From assembly GCA_018821435.1 (NCBI GenBank), contig JAHJME010000037.1:1-64000 (forward strand): 64,000 bases of DNA. Reading direction: 5' to 3'. Below the pieces are notes generated by a model. It searched no databases. It was not told the origin of the DNA and saw only the letters and a program-made list of their open reading frames with translations. Every line of letters begins with the position of its first letter. Position 1 is the first letter of the stretch. Positions 33,553 to 43,949 of the stretch are shown here, piece after piece. Both the position numbers and the translations under genes were made by a program. This stretch comes from Alphaproteobacteria bacterium (GTDB taxonomy: Bacteria; Pseudomonadota; Alphaproteobacteria; Caulobacterales; Caulobacteraceae).

Positions 33553-35424
33553 TTAGGCGTTGGTCGTCGGCTCGGCGCGGGTGGTGTAGGCGGGGATCGG
33601 CACGGGGACGCCCTTCAGGTCGATCTCGCCGACCGCCTCGATCGGGATGTCGTTCTTGGCGAGCTTCAGGGTATCGCCCGAGAACAGGATACGGGTGCCG
33701 AAGGTCTTGTTGGCGGCCTCCAGGCGCGCGGCGATGACCACCACCTCCCCATAGGCCGTGTAGTTGAACCGGCGCTCGCCGCCGAAGTTGCCCACCAGGC
33801 CGATGCCCGACGACAGGCCCATCCGCGTGTAGCCGAACTTGATGCCGCGACCGATCATCCGCTCGCGGATCTCCAGGGCATAGAGGTCGATCTCGCGGGC
33901 GCAGGCGATGGCGCGGTCGGCGTGGTCGGTGGAGGCCACCGGCGCGCCGAAGATCGCGATGATGCCGTCGCCGGTCATCTTGTCGATCATCGCCTCGTGC
34001 TTCCACAGGATGTCGATCACCCCGTCGAAGTACTCGTTGATCACCTCGGAGAAGGTATCGAGCGGCAGGGTGGCCACCAGGGTGGAGAAGTTCTCCAGGT
34101 CGGAGATCATCACCGTGATCTCGCGCTCTTCAGCCCCGATCTTCACCTCTTCGCGGCCGTCGACCATTCGGTCGATCACCTGCGGGGCGAGGTAGCGTTC
34201 GAGGGTCGAGGAATAGAACGCCCGCTGGGTCTGCAGTTCGGCCGCCGCCAGCCGGCTCAGGATGAAGAAGCCGAAGGCGAAGCTCAGCAGGGGCGTGGTC
34301 ATCGGCACCATCAGGGCCATGCGGTCGTAGATGGCGAAGGCGCTGAACAGCAGGGCGCCGGCGCCCAGCATTACGATGCCCACCGAGATCCACCATCGCT
34401 GGGTGGAGCGGCCTAGCAGGGCGCCCGCCAGCGCCGCGGCCAGGGCCATCAGCGCGTCCCAGACCGGGCCCGGCCGCTTCACGCGGTCGCCGGCCAGCAT
34501 CTGCGACAGGGCGTGCACGTGCACCTCGACGCCCGGCGTGCCCTGGGTGTGGCCCGGGCGGAAGCGCAGCGGCGTGGTGTGCATGTCCTCCTTCGGCGTG
34601 TCGGAATCTTCGGTCGCCGCGCGGGTGACGCTGCCGATGAAGGCGATCTTGCCCTTCAGCAACGGCTCGGGAAGGAACGCCACGAAGGCCCCGGAATAGG
34701 ACGGCGCGATCGCGCCGGCGTTCTCGGCCTTCACCTCCGGGTCCGGCTGGCGATAGCGGATGTCGAAGGGCTTGCTGGGTAGCGTCTTGTTCGACACGGC
34801 CATGGCCACGCGCGTCGCGAAAGCTGGGTACTGGCTGGGCCGGGGGTCGTATTTGCGGATGATGTCGTCGTAGTCGACGTGCATCAGGGCGCGGGCGTCG
34901 GAGTACAGCACCTTCTTCGACACCGGGAAGTCCACGCCGGCCTTGCGCGCAGGGTCGACCACGGCGATCAGCGGCGCCTTCACGCCGGCGATCCGGCGCT
35001 CGAAGTCCTGGAATTCCTCGGGCGAGGACCAGGTGTCGAGCAGGTAGTCGACGGCGATGGCCTTCACGCCCTTGGCGTCCAGCTGAGCGATCAGGTCGCC
35101 CAGCCAGGCCTTGTCGATCGGCGCCAGGCAGTGGCAGGCCGACGTCTCGCTCATCGCCTGGGTCGCCGCGTCGTCCATCTTGACGATGACGAAGTCGTGC
35201 TGCGGCGCCGGCGCGCCCCAGGCCAGGCGGAAGTCGTAGGTCAGGTTCTCGACGAACCGCAGGGGCAGGGTGGTGCTGAGCCAGGTGGCGGCGCCCGCCG
35301 TCATCACGGCGACCACCACGGTGATGACGATGTCCGCCATCTGCTTGCCGCCGGCCGCGCGGAGCCGGTCCGTCAATCCAAGCAGACGCCCCAGGATACC
35401 GTTACGCGCCGGGACTGCCGCCAT
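33553..35424 (-). CDS. CHASE2-domain class III adenylate/guanylate cyclase with altered active site
   Basis: 623 aa. Membrane topology is typical: one N-terminal TM (about 31-52), an extracytoplasmic CHASE2 sensor (about 55-315), three closely spaced TMs (about 322-392) and a cytoplasmic class III cyclase domain (about 430-600). Metal-binding Asp442 (ISDLENFS) and Asp486 (KMTGDG) and substrate Lys482 are present. The GDxVNxAxRLE motif is changed to GEVVVIAARLE: the specificity Asp is Glu560 and the transition-state Asn is Val563, while Arg567 remains. Activity is therefore uncertain. Last gene of a four-gene operon, 4 bp after a CpdA-like phosphodiesterase, so synthesis and breakdown of a cyclic nucleotide may be co-controlled. 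Confidence 0.9.
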   Translation of the reverse strand: MAAVPARNGILGRLLGLTDRLRAAGGKQMADIVITVVVAVMTAGAATWLSTTLPLRFVENLTYDFRLAWGAPAPQHDFVIVKMDDAATQAMSETSACHCLAPIDKAWLGDLIAQLDAKGVKAIAVDYLLDTWSSPEEFQDFERRIAGVKAPLIAVVDPARKAGVDFPVSKKVLYSDARALMHVDYDDIIRKYDPRPSQYPAFATRVAMAVSNKTLPSKPFDIRYRQPDPEVKAENAGAIAPSYSGAFVAFLPEPLLKGKIAFIGSVTRAATEDSDTPKEDMHTTPLRFRPGHTQGTPGVEVHVHALSQMLAGDRVKRPGPVWDALMALAAALAGALLGRSTQRWWISVGIVMLGAGALLFSAFAIYDRMALMVPMTTPLLSFAFGFFILSRLAAAELQTQRAFYSSTLERYLAPQVIDRMVDGREEVKIGAEEREITVMISDLENFSTLVATLPLDTFSEVINEYFDGVIDILWKHEAMIDKMTGDGIIAIFGAPVASTDHADRAIACAREIDLYALEIRERMIGRGIKFGYTRMGLSSGIGLVGNFGGERRFNYTAYGEVVVIAARLEAANKTFGTRILFSGDTLKLAKNDIPIEAVGEIDLKGVPVPIPAYTTRAEPTTNA

Positions 35425-35428
35425 TCGA

Positions 35429-36289
35429 TCAGGCCAGCTTTCGGAACGGGAAGTTGTAGGTCACCGCCGGCGCATATTCGCCCGCCAGGCACAGGTGCGT
35501 GGTCAGGTTCGTCCCGTCGCACATCAGCAGCGCGTAGCCCGGCGGCTCTTCGACCAGGATCTCGCGGCCATCGGGCACGTGCATATCGACCTCGGTGAGG
35601 TCGAGGGTGAGTTGGATCGATGTCGCCGGGGCCGCCGAGACCAGATGGCCGGCGAACACGCCGTTGAACGCCCGGTGGATGTGCCCGCACATCAGCACCT
35701 TCACCTGCTGGCGGCCGGTCAGCACCGCCTCCAGGCGACCGAGCCAGGGCGAGTCAGGTTCCGGATCCATCCACTGGATGCCGCTGGGGATCGGCGGATG
35801 ATGCAGGATCACTGCGGTGGGGCGGTCAGGGGCCTCGTCCAGCGTCTTCGACAGCCACGCGGCGCGGGCTTCGTCATAGTCGCCGTGGTTGGGGCCTTCC
35901 AGCGTGTCGCAGACGACCATCCGCATCGGGCCGATGTCGACCGCGTACTGGACGAAGCCGTTGTCGTCGGTCCGGGCGAAGGGGCCGCCGAACACCTCCA
36001 GGAAGGCCTCGCGGCTGTCGTGATTGCCCAGCGCGTAATAGATCGGGATCTCGCTGTCGGCCATTAGCCGCTGCAGCTCGAGGTATTCCTCGATCTCGCC
36101 ACGGTCGACCAGGTCGCCGCTGGCGATGATCGCCACGGGCCGGGGACGCAGGCCATGGATGGACTTCATCACCTGGCGCAGACGGTCCTCGTTCCGCTGT
36201 TGATTCAGCGGGTCCTTCTCCGTTGTCACGTGGAGGTCGGTGATCTGCGCAATCGTCAACAACAAGCCGCCTCCCCAAGCAGCGCGCAC
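35429..36289 (-). CDS. Class III cyclic-nucleotide phosphodiesterase, CpdA-like calcineurin-type
   Basis: 286 aa metallophosphoesterase. All metal-site blocks are present: ITDLH (D-x-H), SGDLVDRG, ALGNHD, HHPP and CGHIH. Length and the near N-terminal DLH match CpdA-type 3',5'-cyclic-nucleotide phosphodiesterases. No signal peptide, so it acts in the cytoplasm. The start is uncertain: ATG 36289 is used, but internal TTG codons just before TIAQITDLHV could serve. The adjacent cyclase gene (4 bp downstream) supports a cyclic-nucleotide substrate; other phosphodiesters remain possible. Confidence 0.85.
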   Translation of the reverse strand: MRAAWGGGLLLTIAQITDLHVTTEKDPLNQQRNEDRLRQVMKSIHGLRPRPVAIIASGDLVDRGEIEEYLELQRLMADSEIPIYYALGNHDSREAFLEVFGGPFARTDDNGFVQYAVDIGPMRMVVCDTLEGPNHGDYDEARAAWLSKTLDEAPDRPTAVILHHPPIPSGIQWMDPEPDSPWLGRLEAVLTGRQQVKVLMCGHIHRAFNGVFAGHLVSAAPATSIQLTLDLTEVDMHVPDGREILVEEPPGYALLMCDGTNLTTHLCLAGEYAPAVTYNFPFRKLA

Positions 36290-36311
36290 GTTCCCGTGGA
36301 TATACGAGCGC

Positions 36312-37745
36312 TCAGCGGCGACGGATGACCAGGTTGCGAATTTCCGTCATGTCCTCCATCGCGAAGCGTACACCTTCGCGGCCCAACCCGGAGTCCTTGA
36401 CCCCGCCATAGGGCATGTTGTCCACGCGGTAGCTCGGGACATCGCCGATGACGACACCTCCCACGTCCAGGTGATCCCACGCATCCAGCATCTTGTAGAG
36501 GTCGCGCGTGAAGATGCCGGCCTGCAGACCAAACTTGGAGTCGTTCACCTCGTCGAGCGCATCTTTGAAGTTCGTGAACTTCGACAGGATGGCGACAGGG
36601 CCGAACGCTTCTTCCGCATACAGCGCCGCCGTGCGGCTGACGCCCTCCAGCAGGGTCGCCTCCAGCATGGCGCCTTCGCGCTTGCCGCCGACCAGCAGCT
36701 TGGCGCCGTCGGCCACCGCCTGCTGGATCCAGCTGTCGAGGCGCTTGGCCTCCTTCTCGTCGATCATCGGGCCGACGAATGTGGTCTCCTCGCGCGGATC
36801 GCCCGCGATGAGGGTCTTGGTCTTGGCCACCAGACGGTCGCGCAGTTCGTCGTAGATCGAGGCGTGGATGATGATCCGCTGTACGCCGATGCAGGATTGG
36901 CCCGATTGGTAGAAGGCGCCGAAGATGATCCGCTCGACGGCGTCGTCCAGATCGGTGTCGGCGTCGACGACCACGGCGGCGTTGCCGCCCAGCTCCAGGA
37001 CGACCTTCTTCTTGCCGGCCTTGGCCTTCAGGTCCCAGCCCACGCCGGGCGAGCCGGTGAAGGACAGCAGCTTCAGCCGCGGGTCGGTCGTGAACAGGTC
37101 CGCGCCGTCGCGGTGGGCCGGCAGGATCGAGAACGCGCCCTTGGGCAGGTCGGTCTCGGCCAGCACCTCGCCGATGATGATGGCGCCCAGCGGCGTGCGC
37201 GAGGCGGGCTTCATCACGAACGGGCAACCCACCGCCAGCGCCGGGGCGATCTTGTGCGCCGCCAGGTTCAGCGGGAAGTTGAAGGGCGAGATGAACGAGC
37301 AGGGGCCGATCGGCACCCGCTTCCACATGCCCTGATAGCCCTTGGCGCGGGGCGAGATGTCCAGCGGCTGGACCTCGCCGGTCATCCGGACCGACTCTTC
37401 CGCGGCGATGCGGAAGGTGTCGATCAGCCGGGTGACCTCGCCGCGGGCGTCGCGGATCGGCTTACCGGCCTCGATGCAGAGCGCGAACGCCAGCTCGTCG
37501 AACCGCTCCTGGAAGCGCGTGACGCAATGCGCCAGCACCTCCTGGCGCGCATAGGCGGGCAGGCGGGCCATTGGCTCCGCCGCCTCGACGCAGGCCTGGA
37601 TGCCCGCGTCGATGGTCTTGGCGTCGGCTTGCGCCACCCGTGTCGCGACCTTGCCCGTGTACTTGTCCGTCACCTCGAGATCGAGGTTCGGGGTCTGCGC
37701 CACGTTGGCCAGGTAGAGCGGATAGGAGTCCTTGAGCGCGGTCAT
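36312..37745 (-). CDS. NAD(P)-dependent aldehyde dehydrogenase
   Basis: 477 aa from ATG 37745. ALDH superfamily blocks: SPFNFPLNLAAHKIAPALA (catalytic Asn region), GSPGVGWDLKAKAG (cofactor loop), VLELGGNAAVVVD (general-base Glu) and GQSCIGVQRI (nucleophile Cys). YGGVKDSGLGREG closes the C-terminal region. Closest in feel to the non-phosphorylating aldehyde/semialdehyde dehydrogenases; substrate not assignable. It starts 23 bp after the acetolactate synthase gene and is 22 bp before the phosphodiesterase gene, so all four are probably cotranscribed. Cytoplasmic. Confidence 0.92.
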   Translation of the reverse strand: MTALKDSYPLYLANVAQTPNLDLEVTDKYTGKVATRVAQADAKTIDAGIQACVEAAEPMARLPAYARQEVLAHCVTRFQERFDELAFALCIEAGKPIRDARGEVTRLIDTFRIAAEESVRMTGEVQPLDISPRAKGYQGMWKRVPIGPCSFISPFNFPLNLAAHKIAPALAVGCPFVMKPASRTPLGAIIIGEVLAETDLPKGAFSILPAHRDGADLFTTDPRLKLLSFTGSPGVGWDLKAKAGKKKVVLELGGNAAVVVDADTDLDDAVERIIFGAFYQSGQSCIGVQRIIIHASIYDELRDRLVAKTKTLIAGDPREETTFVGPMIDEKEAKRLDSWIQQAVADGAKLLVGGKREGAMLEATLLEGVSRTAALYAEEAFGPVAILSKFTNFKDALDEVNDSKFGLQAGIFTRDLYKMLDAWDHLDVGGVVIGDVPSYRVDNMPYGGVKDSGLGREGVRFAMEDMTEIRNLVIRRR

Positions 37746-37768
37746 GCGGAAATCCCCTGAGGCGCCGA

Positions 37769-39415
<1,647 letters not shown>

Positions 39416-39556
39416 AATAATAGCCCCCATCCCAGGTAGCGTGTTGTCGCAAATTCCGGGCTCTTGTGAAGGGGCAAAGAAGACTTACCGTCATTGCGTC
39501 CGCAATTGCGCTTAGTCCGTACCGATTTCGAAGCTAAGCTTCCTAGGGAAGAGCCG

Positions 39557-39577
39557 CCGGCGCGAGGGTCGCGCCGG
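39557..39577 (+). promoter_or_regulatory. Hairpin in the gdhA leader
   Basis: CCGGCGCGA (39557-39565) and TCGCGCCGG (39569-39577) form a perfect 9-bp stem with a GGG loop, ending 5 bp before the GGGGGAA ribosome site of gdhA. A second small palindrome, GAAGCT-A-AGCTTC, lies at 39530-39542. The hairpin could affect translation or mRNA stability; the palindrome could be an operator. Confidence 0.5.
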
Positions 39578-39592
39578 TCTATGGGGGAACAC

Positions 39593-40951
39593 ATGGCAGT
39601 AAGTGATCACGTCGATCTGGCGACGTTCATCGAGGGCGTGCGGCGCCGGAACCCGGGCCAGCCGGAGTTCGCGCAAGCCGTTCAGGAAGTCGCCGAAGAC
39701 ATCTTCGACTTCATCCAGGACAAGGAACAGTACCACAAGTACCAGATCCTCCGCCGGATCGCCGAGCCCGACCGGGTCATCAGCTTCCGCGTGTGCTGGG
39801 AAGACGATAAGGGCAATGTCCGCGTCCAGCGCGGCTGGCGTGTCCAGAACAACAACGCCATCGGCCCCTACAAGGGCGGCATCCGCTTCCACCCCTCGGT
39901 CACCGAGAGCGTGCTGAAGTTCCTGGCGTTCGAACAGACCTTCAAGAACGCGCTGACGGGTCTGCCCATGGGCGGCGGCAAGGGCGGGGCCAACTTCAAC
40001 CCGAAGGGCAAGTCCGACAACGAAGTCATGCGCTTCTGCCAGAGCTTCATGAACGAGCTCTACCGTCACATCGGCGCCGACGTTGACGTGCCCGCCGGCG
40101 ACATCGGCGTGGGCGGCCGCGAGATCGGCTACATGTTCGGCCAGTACAAGCGTCTGACCAACGAGTGGACCGGCGTCCTGACCGGGAAGGGCCTGGAGTA
40201 CGGCGGCAGCCTGATCCGCACCGAGGCCACCGGCTACGGCGCGGTCTATTTCCTGCGCAACATGCTGGCGACCCAGAAGGACGGCATCGACGGCAAGACC
40301 GTGGTGATCTCGGGCTCGGGCAACGTGGCCACCCACGCCGCCGAGAAGATCAACCAGCTGGGCGGCAAGGTCCTGACGCTCTCGGACTCCGAAGGCTTCA
40401 TCTACGATCCGGCCGGCATCTCGGAAGAGAAGGTCAACTGGGTCAAGGACCTGAAGAACAAGCGCCGTGGCCGGATCTCGGAGTACACGAAGGAATTCCC
40501 GGGCTCGGAATTCCACTCGGGCAAGACGCCCTGGGGCGTGCCGGCGCAACTGGCGCTGCCCTCCGCCACGCAGAACGAACTGACGGGCGACGACGCCCGC
40601 ACCATGGTGGCCAACGGCTGCATCGGCGTTTCGGAAGGCGCCAACATGCCGACCACCCTGGAAGGCGTGCACGTCTTCAAGGACGCCCAGATTCTGTTCG
40701 CCCCCGGCAAGGCCGCCAACGCCGGCGGCGTGTCGGTCTCCGGCCTGGAAATGAGCCAGAACTCGGCCCGCATCTCCTGGAAGGAAGCCGAGCTGCAGCG
40801 TCTGCTCGAGGACATCATGGCCGGCATCCACGCCTCCTGCGTGGAATACGGCGGCCGTCCGGGCTCCAAGGTCACCGACTACGTCCGCGGCGCCAACATC
40901 GCGGGCTTCAAGAAGGTCGCCGACGCCATGCTGGCCTTCGGGGTCGTCTAA
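39593..40951 (+). CDS. gdhA: Glutamate dehydrogenase, hexameric class I (probably NADP-dependent)
   Basis: Interconverts 2-oxoglutarate plus ammonium and glutamate. 452 aa from ATG 39593, chosen because GGGGGAA lies 4 bp upstream; an ATG at 39581 would add four residues. Conserved blocks: NNAIGPYKGGIRFHPSV, LPMGGGKGGANFNPKGKSD (catalytic Lys), DVPAGDIGVGGREIGYMFGQYK and the Rossmann motif SGSGNVATHAAEKI. Length and motifs fit the approx. 450-aa hexameric enzymes that favour NADP. It is divergent from the acetolactate synthase operon and followed by a strong terminator. Confidence 0.96.
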   Translation: MAVSDHVDLATFIEGVRRRNPGQPEFAQAVQEVAEDIFDFIQDKEQYHKYQILRRIAEPDRVISFRVCWEDDKGNVRVQRGWRVQNNNAIGPYKGGIRFHPSVTESVLKFLAFEQTFKNALTGLPMGGGKGGANFNPKGKSDNEVMRFCQSFMNELYRHIGADVDVPAGDIGVGGREIGYMFGQYKRLTNEWTGVLTGKGLEYGGSLIRTEATGYGAVYFLRNMLATQKDGIDGKTVVISGSGNVATHAAEKINQLGGKVLTLSDSEGFIYDPAGISEEKVNWVKDLKNKRRGRISEYTKEFPGSEFHSGKTPWGVPAQLALPSATQNELTGDDARTMVANGCIGVSEGANMPTTLEGVHVFKDAQILFAPGKAANAGGVSVSGLEMSQNSARISWKEAELQRLLEDIMAGIHASCVEYGGRPGSKVTDYVRGANIAGFKKVADAMLAFGVV

Positions 40952-40976
40952 CCGACCTTACATCGCTGGAAATGCG

Positions 40977-41008
40977 AACGCCGCCTCGGGAAACCGGGGC
41001 GGCGTTTT
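40977..41008 (+). terminator. Rho-independent terminator of gdhA
   Basis: AACGCCGCCTCGG (40977-40989) pairs with CCGGGGCGGCGTT (40994-41006), a 13-bp stem with one G-T pair and a GAAA loop, followed by a TTTT run. It starts 25 bp after the gdhA stop. Confidence 0.9.
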
Positions 41009-41018
41009 CCTTGCGCGC

Positions 41019-41175
41019 CCTTCTCCCCTTGCGGGAGAAGGTGGCCCGCGTAGCGGGTCGGATGAGGGGTTTCTCGGCATTTGAGCTGAGGCGGCCCTGG
41101 TCCCGCACGGCGAGGGGAGCAGCACCCCTCATCCGTCGGCCTTCGGCCGCCACCTTCTCCCGCAAGGGGAGAAGG
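41019..41175. repeat. Long palindromic intergenic repeat (CIR/REP-like)
   Basis: Outer arms of 27 bp (41019-41045 and 41149-41175, core CTTCTCCCCTTGCGGGAGAA) are perfect inverted copies. Inner arms of 12 bp (CGGATGAGGGGT at 41059-41070, ACCCCTCATCCG at 41124-41135) are also perfect. It lies between the convergent gdhA and FHA-cytochrome genes and ends 4 bp from the latter's stop. Resembles Caulobacter-type intergenic repeats, which are usually present in many genomic copies. Confidence 0.9.
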
Positions 41176-41179
41176 CTCC

Positions 41180-43036
41180 TTATGCTCCCCCGCCGCGCCG
41201 GTTCATCGCTTCCGTCCATCGTAGGGTCCGCAGCGGCGGCTGGCCCGGCTTCGGCGTCGGCTGGCCCGGGGTGTGGAAGCTGTGGCAGGTGGTGCAGTCG
41301 GCGTCGTCGGCCGCGGCGATCTTGGCCGTGGTCTGGCCGTGGCACGTCCCGCACTTGGCGAGGTCGGGGATCAGCACGTCGCCCGACTTGTCCGAGGTCT
41401 GTGCCCGGTGACAGTCGGCGCACTTGAAGCCGCCGGCCTTGGACTGACCGGGGCCGCCGTGCTCGGGCACATTGTGGTCGAAACCGCCTCGCGGCAGGTA
41501 CTTGGTCGCCAGCTTCACCGGCGCCATGCGCACGGTGTCGCCCTCCCACGAGATGGTGTGGCAGTCGTAGCAGGCGCCGCCGCGCGAGAACGTGGCGCGA
41601 TAGGCGCTGGCGCCGCCGGCCGCGAAGGCGCTCGGCCGGATCTGGCCGGGACGGGCACGGTTCGCGCCCGGCATGACCGGCGGGCTGCGACCGGCGAGGG
41701 TGGCCACCACCTTCTGCAGGTCGCCGTGCGGCAGGTTGCGGAACTCGCCGCCGACCCGGTCGTAGGCCAGGCTGTGGCAATCGCCGCAGTCGCGCTCCAT
41801 CTGGATCGGCTGGAAATTCTTCCCGTCCGGCGTCCGGCGGTGGCACGAGGCGCACTCCAGCGCCGCGCCATAGCCCGCGCCCTTGCCCAGGCTGATCGCC
41901 TGCCGCGCCACGCCGCCCAGAGGTTCAAGGTGCATGCGGTGGGGGAACGTCAGGCCGTTACGTTCCTGGGGCGCGGTGTCCAGCGCCACGCGCTGAAACT
42001 TCGGCGTCGGCCCGGCTTGCGTCATCACCAGCGGCCGGAAGTCCGGGTGCTTGCTCCAGTCGGGCGTGTCGATCAGCGTCGTCTTGCCCAGCCGCATCTT
42101 CAGCTCGCTGTGGCAACTCTCGCAGGTCTGCACGACGACCAGCTTGGGCTTGTCCGACAGCGGGGCCTTCGGGTCGCCGCCCTTGGCCGGCGTGTGCTCG
42201 ATATGGCAGCTCGCGCAGCGGTCGGTGGGGTGATTGAACGCGCGCTGGACCAGGGTGCTGACCTTCGGGCCGACGCCGGCGGGCAGGGGCGTGGCCTTCT
42301 GCAAGTCGGCATGCGGCGCGTGTTCGGCGATCAGCCGCGGCTCGAACGGGCTGCCCAGTCGCTTGGCGTTGGCCAGCGCCTTCGGGGCCTTGGTCGCGTC
42401 GGTCGTGTGACAGGTCAGGCAGGCCTCGTCGCGCACCGCGACGAAGGCGTTGGTGTGGCAGGACTTGCAGTCCTTCTCCATGAACGCGTGCGCCTTGGAG
42501 AGCGGTCCGGTCGACCACTGCTGGTCGGGGTGGATCTTCGGGTTGGCCATGAACAGCACGAAGATCATCGGGATCGCCAGGCACAGCAGCAGGATGCCCG
42601 AGCCCAGGACCCAGGCCATGTTGCGCCGGCCGAACACCTTGGCCTGCAGCGAGAAGATGCTGGGGCTGGCGTGATGCTCGTCATCCTCGCGGGTGACCGT
42701 GACGCTGACCGCCTCGCCCTCGCTGGGTTCGAAGCTGAGGGTGTATTCGCCGAAGACCACGACCGGATGACTGGCCGCGCTCAGTTCGGCGCCCTGCACC
42801 GACTTGCCGCCCACCTGGAAGGGCAGGCCGCTGATGGACTCTATGCTGATCCGGCCGGGGCCGGTGAAGCGCATCTTGGCGTGCTGCGGATCGATCGACA
42901 GGTCGGCCAGGACGATGTCGTTGCCCGGCGCGCGGCCGATCGTGGCCTCCAGCCCCGTGACCTCGCGCTCGCGCACGATCGGGTCGCCGCCGCCGGCGCG
43001 CTGAGTGATCAGCTTGAGGTGGAATTCCTGGGCCAT
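41180..43036 (-). CDS. FHA domain-transmembrane-decaheme cytochrome c fusion
   Basis: 618 aa. Residues about 1-115 form a forkhead-associated (FHA) domain (ATIGRAPGNDIVLADLSID...QHAKM). Arg35 is kept, but the usual phosphothreonine-contacting Ser and Asn appear to be Asp49 and Gly, so ligand binding may differ. One TM segment spans about 141-163. The rest carries ten CXXCH sites at 190, 206, 274, 305, 395, 417, 489, 539, 562 and 581. With the FHA domain inside and hemes in the periplasm, the protein could link a cytoplasmic signal to electron transfer. Third gene of an operon, 1 bp after the membrane protein gene. Each domain is clear; the mechanism is inferred. Confidence 0.9.
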   Translation of the reverse strand: MAQEFHLKLITQRAGGGDPIVREREVTGLEATIGRAPGNDIVLADLSIDPQHAKMRFTGPGRISIESISGLPFQVGGKSVQGAELSAASHPVVVFGEYTLSFEPSEGEAVSVTVTREDDEHHASPSIFSLQAKVFGRRNMAWVLGSGILLLCLAIPMIFVLFMANPKIHPDQQWSTGPLSKAHAFMEKDCKSCHTNAFVAVRDEACLTCHTTDATKAPKALANAKRLGSPFEPRLIAEHAPHADLQKATPLPAGVGPKVSTLVQRAFNHPTDRCASCHIEHTPAKGGDPKAPLSDKPKLVVVQTCESCHSELKMRLGKTTLIDTPDWSKHPDFRPLVMTQAGPTPKFQRVALDTAPQERNGLTFPHRMHLEPLGGVARQAISLGKGAGYGAALECASCHRRTPDGKNFQPIQMERDCGDCHSLAYDRVGGEFRNLPHGDLQKVVATLAGRSPPVMPGANRARPGQIRPSAFAAGGASAYRATFSRGGACYDCHTISWEGDTVRMAPVKLATKYLPRGGFDHNVPEHGGPGQSKAGGFKCADCHRAQTSDKSGDVLIPDLAKCGTCHGQTTAKIAAADDADCTTCHSFHTPGQPTPKPGQPPLRTLRWTEAMNRRGGGA

Positions 43037-43037
43037 C

Positions 43038-43949
43038 TCACCAGTACGTAAAGACGCTGATGACGTGCGCGGTCAGCGCAGCCAGCAGGGCGAAGGTGGC
43101 GGGGATGTGCACGAACAGCCAGCCTTCGAGAACGGCGGTGATCTGCATCTGGCGGCGCGCGAGGCCCAGCACGTCGGCCTTCTGCTGCATCACCGTCTCG
43201 ATCTTGGCTTGGATCTCGGCAATGCGCGGGTTCGGCGCCTCGGGCAGCGTCTTCAGCTTCTGCATCGCGCGAAGGTTGGCGCAGTCGCCATAGGACCCGG
43301 TGAGGCGGCGCCAGAAGCCGCCGCCCAGCTGGGTGCCCTCCAGCGACAGCCGCACGACCTGTGCACCGGCCCGGTCCAGGGGCTGGCCCAGGTCGTGGAG
43401 TTGCTTGTCCAGGCTCTCCAGGGCTTCCAGCATCTGCTTGCGCGTGGTCTCGCCCCTGTTGCCGTGCAGGCGTTGGGGCAGGGTGGCGTAGGCCCAGATG
43501 CCCAGGGCGCCCGAGGCGATCACCAACATCATCAGCACATAGGCCAGGGTGTGGATGTTCCAACCGAACTGGAAGCCGGTGTGCAGGGTGGCAAGCACCG
43601 TCAGCGACAGGCCCAGATAGACGTGGGCCGAGACCCAGGCCTTCAGCGAATAGTGGCCCGCGGTGATCACCCGCTTTCGGATGCCCAGGCAGGCCAGCCA
43701 GACGATCAGCCCGGCGCTCATGGTCCCCAGGGTGTAGCCGAGCCAGCTGCCGCCGCTGGGCGGCTCGGAGATGCGGGCGGCCACGAAGAAGTAGATCGCG
43801 ACCATGACCAGGCACAGCAGCGTGGCGATCTGCGCCCAGCGGAATCCCTTGTGCCGCAGGAACCCCTCATGGGTCCGCTGCCGCACGCGTTCCGTATGCC
43901 CCCCGGCGTTTGTCACGAAATTACCCAGCGCCCCTGTCGATCCGCGCAA
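43038..43949 (-). CDS. Multi-pass membrane protein, possibly heme-b-carrying
   Basis: 303 aa from ATG 43949; a GTG at 43916 (just after the upstream stop) is an equally good start giving 292 aa. About four TM segments lie in the first half (for example AQIATLLCLVMVAIYFFVA and TMSAGLIVWLACLGI), then a soluble helical loop (about 165-265), then a last TM (LFVHIPATFALLAALTAHV). Several His residues sit within TM helices (AHVYLG, LHTGFQF, IHTLAYV, FVHIPAT, AHVISV), as in cytochrome b-type or ferric-reductase-like proteins. Located between the flavin/Fe-S fusion and the decaheme fusion, it would suit an electron-passing membrane subunit. Heme binding is inferred from His placement only. Confidence 0.75.
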   Translation of the reverse strand: MRGSTGALGNFVTNAGGHTERVRQRTHEGFLRHKGFRWAQIATLLCLVMVAIYFFVAARISEPPSGGSWLGYTLGTMSAGLIVWLACLGIRKRVITAGHYSLKAWVSAHVYLGLSLTVLATLHTGFQFGWNIHTLAYVLMMLVIASGALGIWAYATLPQRLHGNRGETTRKQMLEALESLDKQLHDLGQPLDRAGAQVVRLSLEGTQLGGGFWRRLTGSYGDCANLRAMQKLKTLPEAPNPRIAEIQAKIETVMQQKADVLGLARRQMQITAVLEGWLFVHIPATFALLAALTAHVISVFTYW

